From assembly GCA_030151145.1 (NCBI GenBank), contig JASLEL010000042.1, positions 1 to 6,064 of the forward strand: DNA of 6,064 nucleotides, written 5' to 3'. Of this stretch, positions 1 through 4,519 are shown piece after piece (position 1 is the stretch's first letter; every line of letters starts with the position of its first letter). The notes under the pieces were generated by a model. That model had not been told where the DNA came from and did not search any database. It saw only the letters and a program-made list of their open reading frames with translations. Origin of the DNA: Aquirhabdus sp. Lineage in GTDB: Bacteria > Pseudomonadota > Gammaproteobacteria > Pseudomonadales > Moraxellaceae. The translations under genes and the position numbers were made by a program.

Positions 1-207
1 GGCGTCTTTGACTTCGCTGACTTTCAGACCGGCGTTTTCAGCTTTTTTCCACGAGGTGGAGCCTGCACGCAGACCAACGACCACGTCTACACCCGAGTCT
101 TTCAGGTTCAGCGCGTGGGCGTGACCTTGCGAGCCGTAACCAATGATGGCGACTTTTTTAGCCTGAATCAGGGACAGATCACAATCTTTATCGTAGAAAA
201 TATTCAT
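1..207 (-). CDS. ilvC: Ketol-acid reductoisomerase, N-terminal 69 residues (cut by window edge)
   Basis: IlvC is the NADPH-dependent enzyme that isomerises and reduces 2-acetolactate or 2-aceto-2-hydroxybutyrate to the dihydroxy acid, the second common step of valine and isoleucine synthesis in the cytoplasm. The visible part begins MNIFYDKDCDLSLIQAKKVA and contains the Rossmann dinucleotide motif GYGSQG at residues 23-28. The loop after beta-2 carries R47, S50 and S52, the type of residues that contact the NADPH 2'-phosphate in short class I reductoisomerases. The ATG at 205-207 is supported by a GGAG Shine-Dalgarno (214-217) six bases upstream and by agreement with the usual family N-terminus. 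It is the third gene of the ilvI-ilvH-ilvC run, 228 bases after ilvH, so it may also have its own promoter or RNA processing site. The C-terminal catalytic domain lies outside the window. Identification is secure from the N-terminus alone. Confidence 0.96.
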   Translation of the reverse strand, partial: MNIFYDKDCDLSLIQAKKVAIIGYGSQGHAHALNLKDSGVDVVVGLRAGSTSWKKAENAGLKVSEVKDA

Positions 208-346
208 GCAGCACTCCAAGGAATCTTGATGTTTTAAAACAACAGGGATGTATTAGTCTGGCGACTATCGGTCTAGTGCCATCCGTAGCGTTCACCAGCA
301 GGCTTTTCATTCAGAGCCGTAGCGGTAGATCGATCTCAGATGGCGC

Positions 347-375
347 GCAATTTACCAGTTTTGACGATAAATTGC
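347..375 (-). repeat. 8-bp perfect inverted repeat, 13-base loop
   Basis: GCAATTTA at 347-354 is exactly complementary to TAAATTGC at 368-375, with a 13-base spacer. No T-run follows on the minus strand, so it does not look like an intrinsic terminator. It could be an mRNA hairpin between ilvH and ilvC or an operator dyad. Confidence 0.45.
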
Positions 376-390
376 AGGGCTATTTTGCGG

Positions 391-424
391 TGCATGTCTC
401 CTATCCATCGATTTGAGACATGCA
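391..424 (-). repeat. 10-bp perfect inverted repeat just after ilvH
   Basis: TGCATGTCTC (391-400) and GAGACATGCA (415-424) are perfectly complementary arms around a 14-base loop. The repeat begins 11 bases past the ilvH stop codon. On the minus-strand transcript the hairpin is not followed by a U-run, so it should not terminate on its own. A stabilising or processing hairpin at the ilvH 3' end, or a protein-binding dyad ahead of ilvC, fits better. Confidence 0.6.
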
Positions 425-435
425 TTGATCATTTT

Positions 436-927
436 TTAGATGCTGAGCACCTTTTCACCACGGGCGACACCCAGCACACCTGAACGTACCACTTCCAGAA
501 TGGTATTTTCAGACAGCGCTTCGATAAAGCCGTCCAGTTTGTCGGTTGCACCGGCGATCTGGATGGTATAGGTGGTGGCAGTCACATCGACGACCTGAGC
601 ACGGAAGATATCCGCAGTGCGCTTGATCTCAGCGCGTGCTGCACCAACTGCTTTGAGCTTGATCAGCATCAGTTCGCGCTCGATGTGTGAGCCTTCCGAC
701 AGATCGACCACTTTGACCACTTCGATCAGCTTGTTGAGCTGCTTGGTGATCTGTTCGATCTTGTGTTCGTCACCGTAGGTGGTCAGCGTCAGACGCGACA
801 GGGTCACGTCTTCGGTCGGTGCCACGTTCAGGGTTTCGATGTTGTAGTTACGCTGACTAAAGAGGCCGACCAGACGCGACAGTGCGCCGGCTTCGTTTTC
901 AACCAGTACGGAAATAATATGGCGCAT
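436..927 (-). CDS. ilvH: Acetolactate synthase small (regulatory) subunit
   Basis: IlvH is the regulatory subunit that binds the IlvI catalytic dimer, raises its activity and gives valine feedback inhibition. The protein is 163 residues, the same length as E. coli IlvH. Residues 2-78 form the ACT domain (RHIISVLVENEAGALSRL...), and residues about 84-158 form the C-terminal small-subunit domain, ending RSGVLGVARGEKVLSI. N11, G14 and N29, positions tied to valine binding in E. coli IlvH, are all present, so normal feedback control is expected (inference). The start chosen is the ATG at 925-927, not the in-frame codon at 954. It has a GGGGAG ribosome site (936-941) eight bases upstream and gives the family N-terminus. 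Its ATG shares one base with the ilvI stop (TAATG), a typical sign of translational coupling and matched subunit output. Confidence 0.96.
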   Translation of the reverse strand: MRHIISVLVENEAGALSRLVGLFSQRNYNIETLNVAPTEDVTLSRLTLTTYGDEHKIEQITKQLNKLIEVVKVVDLSEGSHIERELMLIKLKAVGAARAEIKRTADIFRAQVVDVTATTYTIQIAGATDKLDGFIEALSENTILEVVRSGVLGVARGEKVLSI

Positions 928-2705
928 TATGTACGCTCCCCTTTTTTCAGCCACATATCGCGCATGGATTGCTGCGCAATTTGCATTGGGTAGACGTGTT
1001 CTTTCGGATCGACATACACATCCAGATAGACCAGACGATCTTTCATCGCCATGGCTTCGGCCAGCTTGCTTTCAAGCTGCGAAGGATCCGTGATCTTCAT
1101 GCCGACATGACCATAGGCTTCGACCAGCTTGACGAAGTCCGGCAGCGACTCCATATAGGAGCTGGAATGGCGGCCTTCGTACTGCATGTCCTGCCACTGC
1201 TTGACCATACCGAGTGAGCGGTTATTCAGGCAGAGAATCTTGACCGGCAGATTGTATTGCAGACAGGTCGAGAGCTCTTGGATGTTCATCTGGATCGAAC
1301 CTTCACCCGTAATACAGACGACATCACGCTCCGGGAATGCCAGCTTGCAGCCCATGGCGTATGGCAGGCCAACACCCATGGTACCGAGACCACCAGAGTT
1401 GATCCACTGACGTGGCTCGTCGTACTTGTAGTACAGCGCAGCGAACATCTGGTGCTGACCAACATCGGAGGTAATGATGGCTTTGCCGTCAGTTGCCTTG
1501 TAGAGAGCTTCGACCACTTGCTGTGGCTTCATCTCGCCCGGTGCGGCTGGCTCATAGCGCAGCCCATGACGTTTACGCCACTCGTTGATCTGAGCCCACC
1601 AGTTGCCGATCTCGGTCGGATTTGGCTTGTTGACACCGAGCTGCTTGAGCTGAGTCAGCATTTCGGCCAGTACCGGTTCAACCGCACCGACGATCGGAAT
1701 GTGCGCCATGATGGTCTTGGAGATCGTGGCAGGATCGATATCGATATGGATGATCTTGGCATCCGGACAGAACTTGGCTGGATTGTTGGTCACGCGATCA
1801 TCAAAACGCGCACCGATACACAGGATCAGGTCAGCATGGTGCATGACCATGTTGGCTTCATAGGTCCCGTGCATGCCGAGCATACCGACGAACTGTGGAT
1901 CCGTACCCGGGAATGCACCCAGACCCATCAGGGTATTGGTGACCGGATAATTCAGCAGATGCGCAAGCTCAGTCAGGTGATGCGAAGCATTACCTTGTAC
2001 GACACCGCCACCGCTATAGATGACCGGACGTTTAGCAACCAATAGCTCATCGATCGCCTTGCGAATTTGACCGGCATGACCGCGACCCGGTGGCAGGTAA
2101 GAGCGCATCTTGACCTTGTCCGGATACTCGTATGGGAACTTCTCGGCTGGATTGGTGACGTTCTTAGGGATGTCGATGACGACTGGGCCCGGACGACCGC
2201 TGGCAGCAATATAGAATGCTTTCTTGACCACACCCGGAATTTCACTGGCGTGACGAATCTGGAAACTGTGCTTCACGATGGGACGCGAGACGCCGATCAT
2301 GTCGGTTTCCTGAAAGGCGTCTTCGCCGATCAGATGTGATGGCACCTGACCCGAGATGACCACCATCGGAATCGAATCCATATAGGCCGTAGCAATCGGA
2401 GTCACCGTGTTGGTTGCGCCGGGACCTGAGGTCACCAGCACGACACCGGTTTTGCCAGTCGAGCGGGAATAGGCATCCGCCATATGACCGGCAGCCTGTT
2501 CGTGACGGACCAGAATATGCTGGACTTTGTCCTGACGGAACATGGCATCATAGATGTGCAGTACGGCACCACCCGGATAGCCGAAGACATATTCGACGCC
2601 TTCATCCGCCAGTGCACGAATCAGCATGTCGCCGCCGGAGAGCAGCTCCGTTTTTTTGTCGCTACTGCGGGACGCAGCTTGCTTATCAGAAGTATCCAAT
2701 TTCAA
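927..2705 (-). CDS. ilvI: Acetolactate synthase large (catalytic) subunit
   Basis: This ThDP-, FAD- and Mg-dependent enzyme condenses two pyruvates to acetolactate, or pyruvate with 2-ketobutyrate to acetohydroxybutyrate, the first common step of branched-chain amino acid synthesis. The 592-residue protein has three domains. The N-terminal ThDP domain (about 22-190) carries FGYPGG at 41-46 and catalytic E69 in RHEQAA. The central FAD-contact domain (about 210-350) has GARFDDRVT at 298-306. The C-terminal ThDP domain (about 395-565) has GEGS at 467-470, N494-N495 and the conserved W504 of VKQWQDM. The metal motif reads GEG where E. coli IlvI has GDG. The start is not ATG. A stop codon precedes TTG at 2703-2705, and a second TTG lies at 2697-2699. 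The AAGGG site (2709-2713) is 3 bases from the first and 9 from the second, so the second is quite possible. Either way a polar extension of about 17-19 residues precedes the usual ELLSGG start. ilvH follows with a one-base overlap. The symbol ilvB would be equally acceptable. Confidence 0.96.
   Translation of the reverse strand: MKLDTSDKQAASRSSDKKTELLSGGDMLIRALADEGVEYVFGYPGGAVLHIYDAMFRQDKVQHILVRHEQAAGHMADAYSRSTGKTGVVLVTSGPGATNTVTPIATAYMDSIPMVVISGQVPSHLIGEDAFQETDMIGVSRPIVKHSFQIRHASEIPGVVKKAFYIAASGRPGPVVIDIPKNVTNPAEKFPYEYPDKVKMRSYLPPGRGHAGQIRKAIDELLVAKRPVIYSGGGVVQGNASHHLTELAHLLNYPVTNTLMGLGAFPGTDPQFVGMLGMHGTYEANMVMHHADLILCIGARFDDRVTNNPAKFCPDAKIIHIDIDPATISKTIMAHIPIVGAVEPVLAEMLTQLKQLGVNKPNPTEIGNWWAQINEWRKRHGLRYEPAAPGEMKPQQVVEALYKATDGKAIITSDVGQHQMFAALYYKYDEPRQWINSGGLGTMGVGLPYAMGCKLAFPERDVVCITGEGSIQMNIQELSTCLQYNLPVKILCLNNRSLGMVKQWQDMQYEGRHSSSYMESLPDFVKLVEAYGHVGMKITDPSQLESKLAEAMAMKDRLVYLDVYVDPKEHVYPMQIAQQSMRDMWLKKGERT
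936..941 (-). promoter_or_regulatory. Ribosome binding site of ilvH
   Basis: GGGGAG on the minus strand lies inside the last codons of ilvI, eight bases before the ATG at 927. It decides the ilvH start against the upstream in-frame codon at 954 and supports coupled translation. Confidence 0.8.
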
Positions 2706-3014
2706 TCACCCTTCACTATCTCGATGCGGGTCAGACTGGCAACCGTGCCATACTTGACTCTGATCGATAAAAAATAACCGTGGTCCAGAATGCACAAGGC
2801 AATCCAGACGATATGCTCTAAAGCAGGATTTTGACGGCAGAGCGGGATATCTTGGACCGGCAAGTGTGACCAGAACAAGATGTGTAGCGCATTCGGATGA
2901 GAATGCTCTGTTAAAGCACTAACAATAGCTCGCGTTAGAGTTACTGTTCGCCAAAGCAAGTACAAAGTATCAACGCCAAAGGGTTGTTAGCGCATCAGCT
3001 TTTGTGAAGGAGAT

Positions 3015-3043
3015 ATTTTCAGCAATTTGGTCCGTGACGTCAA
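3015..3043 (-). promoter_or_regulatory. Candidate sigma70 promoter for ilvI-ilvH-ilvC
   Basis: On the minus strand TTGACG (3038-3043, five of six to the -35 consensus) is followed by an exact 17-base spacer and GAAAAT (3015-3020, four of six to the -10 consensus). It is the best promoter match I found upstream of ilvI. Transcription would start near 3008, giving a leader of about 300 bases. That is long for a simple biosynthetic operon and leaves room for leader-based control. Confidence 0.55.
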
Positions 3044-3081
3044 GCGCTATCCTACTTGTTTTAAAGATATCCATCTCTGGA

Positions 3082-3111
3082 TGGGCAGAATAGCAATGAA
3101 TGTGGTTTAAT
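3082..3111 (+). promoter_or_regulatory. Candidate promoter for the gene at 3147
   Basis: TTTAAT (3106-3111) matches five of six -10 bases. TGGGCA (3082-3087), 18 bases upstream, matches four of six -35 bases. The start would fall near 3118, giving a leader of about 30 bases that contains the AAAGGAG ribosome site. The -35 is weak. Confidence 0.4.
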
Positions 3112-3131
3112 TAAGCATACCGCCCTCACAC

Positions 3132-3138
3132 AAAGGAG
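3132..3138 (+). promoter_or_regulatory. Ribosome binding site fixing a GTG start
   Basis: AAAGGAG is a near-ideal Shine-Dalgarno and lies eight bases before GTG 3147. It overlaps the other in-frame GTG at 3138, which therefore cannot be the start. Confidence 0.8.
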
Positions 3139-3146
3139 TGTACGCC

Positions 3147-3542
3147 GTGTTTCATGATGAATTACATCACAAAAAACAGCCGCAGGCGCTTGTGCAGTCT
3201 GTAGGACAAGTTCTGATGGTGCTTGCGCTGGGTGCTGCAAGCACGCAAGCCATGGCAGAACAATATTGTAAAACCGTCGACAAATCCGGTGCGGCGACTT
3301 ATACCCTCGCGACGGCCAAAGGATGCAACAAGAAGGCCAAATCCGTGGCCGTCAGTCATGCCCAGCCCGTAGTCGCCTCAAAACCGGTTGCGAATGCAGA
3401 TGCCCCTACCGCAGATACTAAATCAACAGCCGCAGGTAATAGTGCTGCATCTGCTCCTGCTGCGACCACCGCTGCACCTGCAGGCCAGAATAATATGCTG
3501 ACGGTTCCCCCAGTGACCCCTGCGCCGCCAGCTGCGCGCTAA
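3147..3542 (+). CDS. Small exported protein, diverged DUF4124-like, Ala/Pro/Thr-rich tail
   Basis: The 131-residue protein starts at GTG 3147, eight bases after AAAGGAG. Residues 1-37 look like a signal peptide: a long, basic and polar N-region (HHKKQPQ), a hydrophobic core VLMVLALGAAS, and a likely signal peptidase I cut after AMA (residue 37). The mature start, QYCKTVDKSGAATYT, lines up with QFYKWVDEQGATHYT of the next gene, so I read it as a diverged member of the DUF4124 family of small envelope proteins. Two cysteines, C41 and C60, could form a disulfide in the periplasm. From about residue 65 the chain is low-complexity (Ala, Pro, Thr, Ser) and ends PPVTPAPPAAR, probably a disordered linker or surface tail. 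The function is unknown. It runs in the same direction as the next gene, 155 bases ahead of it. Coding is supported by start signals, signal peptide and similarity to its neighbour. Confidence 0.78.
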   Translation: MFHDELHHKKQPQALVQSVGQVLMVLALGAASTQAMAEQYCKTVDKSGAATYTLATAKGCNKKAKSVAVSHAQPVVASKPVANADAPTADTKSTAAGNSAASAPAATTAAPAGQNNMLTVPPVTPAPPAAR

Positions 3543-3555
3543 GGTCTAGTTTTTT

Positions 3556-3574
3556 TTCAGTGAAAAATACTGAA
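3556..3574 (+). repeat. Small 6-bp hairpin after the first exported-protein gene
   Basis: TTCAGT (3556-3561) and ACTGAA (3569-3574) form a perfect 6-bp stem around a 7-base A-rich loop, directly after a run of eight T (3550-3557). The T-run is on the wrong side for a plus-strand intrinsic terminator, so its role is unclear. Confidence 0.3.
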
Positions 3575-3582
3575 TTCATCAA

Positions 3583-3612
3583 CACAGGCTTGTTTTTAAG
3601 GATAAGCCTGTG
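3583..3612 (+). repeat. 9-bp perfect inverted repeat between the two exported-protein genes
   Basis: CACAGGCTT (3583-3591) pairs perfectly with AAGCCTGTG (3604-3612) across a 12-base loop. There is no T-run after it on the plus strand. It may be an mRNA hairpin separating the two genes or an operator upstream of the gene at 3698. Confidence 0.5.
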
Positions 3613-3697
3613 CCACATTAAACCCATGGTTTGTAGTTTCACGCTGAAATGTAGAAATTTATCCGCCATATCAGTATTGCATCAGGATGCGCGTGTC

Positions 3698-4180
3698 ATG
3701 AATAGATTAAATAAATGGATTTTTGCACTGGTACCGGTATTCACCGTGGGTTTAAGCCATGTCAGTCATGCTTCCCAATTCTATAAGTGGGTCGATGAGC
3801 AGGGCGCGACACATTACACTCAAACGCCTCCTCCGCAAAAACCAGTTAAAAAAGTCAACGTCAGCACGCATGTGCCTGCAGACAGCGCAACTGAGATCAA
3901 GAGCCTGCAAGCTCAGGATGCTGCTGATAAAAAAGCGACCGCTTTAAGTGAAAAGGATCAGGCCAAGTCTAAAGCTGATGCCGCTGCGGATGCTGACCGT
4001 CGTAGCAAGAATCAGGCGGCATGCCAGCAATTACAGGCCAATCTGGATCTGTTGCAAAGTGGACGACGCATGCGTTCCATGGATGGCAATGGCGATCTGA
4101 CCTATATGACCGAAGACGACAAGGCGACGATGATTCAACAGGAAACGGCGCAAATGAAGCAAAACTGCCCGCAGAATTAA
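3698..4180 (+). CDS. Exported DUF4124 domain protein
   Basis: The 160-residue protein begins at ATG 3698, with AGGA (3684-3687) ten bases upstream. The N-terminus MNRLNKWIFALVPVFTVGLS is a typical signal peptide, with a likely cut after SHA (residue 25). The mature protein opens with FYKWVDEQGATHYTQTPPPQ (28-47), the classic DUF4124 motif. Residues about 65-108 are rich in Ala, Lys, Asp and Gln and probably form a charged helix or coiled coil. The end (108-157) carries C109 and C157 and the segment LDLLQSGRRMRSMDGNGDLTY, a layout I associate with Acinetobacter-type DUF4124 proteins; the two cysteines could bridge. The family is envelope-located with no proven function. The gene ends 29 bases before a strong terminator, so the transcript closes here. 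A longer reading from GTG 3560 is rejected because it has no ribosome site and would bury the signal peptide. Confidence 0.9.
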   Translation: MNRLNKWIFALVPVFTVGLSHVSHASQFYKWVDEQGATHYTQTPPPQKPVKKVNVSTHVPADSATEIKSLQAQDAADKKATALSEKDQAKSKADAAADADRRSKNQAACQQLQANLDLLQSGRRMRSMDGNGDLTYMTEDDKATMIQQETAQMKQNCPQN

Positions 4181-4208
4181 GCTTAACGTCGTATCGATGG
4201 ATGTGTGG

Positions 4209-4236
4209 ACGGACAACTGGGTTGTCCGTTTTTTTT
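4209..4236 (+). terminator. Rho-independent terminator after the DUF4124 gene
   Basis: ACGGACAAC (4209-4217) pairs over nine bases with GTTGTCCGT (4221-4229) across the tight loop TGG. The T-run covers 4229-4236, its first T closing the stem. It lies 29 bases past the stop codon at 4180 and insulates the phosphatase gene from upstream transcription. Confidence 0.93.
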
Positions 4237-4403
4237 CGCCTCTGAAATGAGCAAATATACTGTCAATGGGTTGTGCTTAGCCCTCCATCTCGTCCGCTCA
4301 ATTTTCTGAGTATGACTGTAGTTTGTATTTTTTATGGATAAAATGTGCACTATATTTATTTTTATTCATCTAAATAAATTTATTAAAATCAATATTTAAT
4401 ACT

Positions 4404-4431
4404 TTGTTTGTAAATTTAATCCACTTTTAAT
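4404..4431 (+). promoter_or_regulatory. Possible promoter upstream of the phosphatase gene
   Basis: TTGTTT (4404-4409, three of six to -35) lies 16 bases before TTTAAT (4426-4431, five of six to -10). In DNA this AT-rich, chance -10 matches are common, so the call is weak. Confidence 0.25.
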
Positions 4432-4433
4432 CC
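4415..4433 (+). repeat. 11-bp-spaced direct repeat TTTAATCC
   Basis: TTTAATCC occurs at 4415-4422 and again at 4426-4433, exactly 11 bases apart, about one helical turn. Such spacing is typical of sites for OmpR/PhoB-family response regulators, although the sequence is not the E. coli PhoB half-site. Confidence 0.4.
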
Positions 4434-4450
4434 TATTTTTATGCACATAA

Positions 4451-4469
4451 AATTCATAAATATGTAACG
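4451..4469 (+). promoter_or_regulatory. Weak Pho-box-like sequence
   Basis: Compared by eye with the E. coli pstS Pho box, this 19-base stretch agrees at 11 positions, including TCATAAA and TGT in the right spacing. TAGTCT at 4479-4484, about ten bases downstream, could serve as the -10 that usually follows a Pho box. Given the low GC, the match could be chance. Confidence 0.25.
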
Positions 4470-4519
4470 AAATCGGCTTAGTCTGCGCTGAGTTTTATGA
4501 ACCCTGGATAGGTCATTTC

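Larger units (their letters stand above)
208..435 (-). other. ilvH-ilvC intergenic region with several inverted repeats
   Basis: This 228-base gap inside the operon shows no credible gene. Besides the two longer inverted repeats listed separately, it holds perfect 10-bp palindromes AGATCGATCT (327-336) and GTTTTAAAAC (231-240), and a short GGCT/AGCC dyad (301-318). A separate ilvC promoter is possible. Read on the minus strand, a TAGACC box is followed 17 bases later by TACATC, but the -10 match is poor and I do not call it. Confidence 0.5.
2706..3146. other. Divergent intergenic region between ilvI and the exported-protein gene
   Basis: This 441-base region separates the minus-strand ilv operon from the plus-strand genes. 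It contains one good promoter facing ilvI, one weaker promoter facing the other way, a 5-bp dyad CCATC/GATGG (3071-3084) between them, and a leader of about 300 bases in front of ilvI. The leader holds an imperfect direct repeat: ATGCTCTAAAGCA at 2813-2825 and ATGCTCTGTTAAAGCA at 2903-2918, each with TGCT/AGCA ends. No conserved gene is recognisable here, and I saw no clear Lrp site. Confidence 0.6.
4237..4519. other. AT-rich non-coding region upstream of the phosphatase gene
   Basis: No gene is visible. By hand count 4321-4470 has about 26 G or C in 150 bases (about 17%), far below the flanking genes. It holds a 12-bp palindrome AATAAATTTATT (4373-4384), a near-palindrome TTTTATGCACATAAAA (4437-4452), an 11-bp-spaced direct repeat (4415-4433) and a weak Pho-box-like sequence (4451-4469). 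It most likely contains the phosphatase promoter and could also bind an AT-seeking nucleoid protein (inference). Confidence 0.65.

Noticed and set aside
391..437. Hairpin plus T-run read as a plus-strand terminator
   Set aside because: The T-run starts seven bases after the stem, and no plus-strand gene ends here.
436..954. Longer ilvH starting at 954
   Set aside because: The start at 927 has GGGGAG at ideal spacing, gives the family N-terminus and the usual 163 residues, and overlaps the ilvI stop by one base.
1257..2045. 262-codon open frame on the plus strand
   Set aside because: Antisense to the well-conserved ilvI; no family signature and no start signals.
2731..2751. Seven-codon upstream frame (Met-Ala-Arg-Leu-Pro-Val-stop) before ilvI
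   Set aside because: It is too short, with no ribosome site and no associated stem; indistinguishable from chance.
3138..3542. GTG at 3138 as start of the first exported protein
   Set aside because: It overlaps the AAAGGAG ribosome site that serves GTG 3147.
3515..3557. Possible intrinsic terminator at the end of the first exported-protein gene (GACC/GGTC and GCGC/GCGC arms before eight T)
   Set aside because: The arms are only four bases each with large internal loops; the stem is too weak to call, though the T-run is real.
3560..4180. Extended DUF4124 protein from GTG 3560
   Set aside because: There is no ribosome site, and the start falls in a hairpin. A signal peptide starts cleanly at ATG 3698, so the extra 46 residues are non-coding.
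4260..4278. CTGTCAAT as a Pho-box half-site
   Set aside because: The partner half-site 11 bases on matches poorly and it lies about 250 bases before the phosphatase start.
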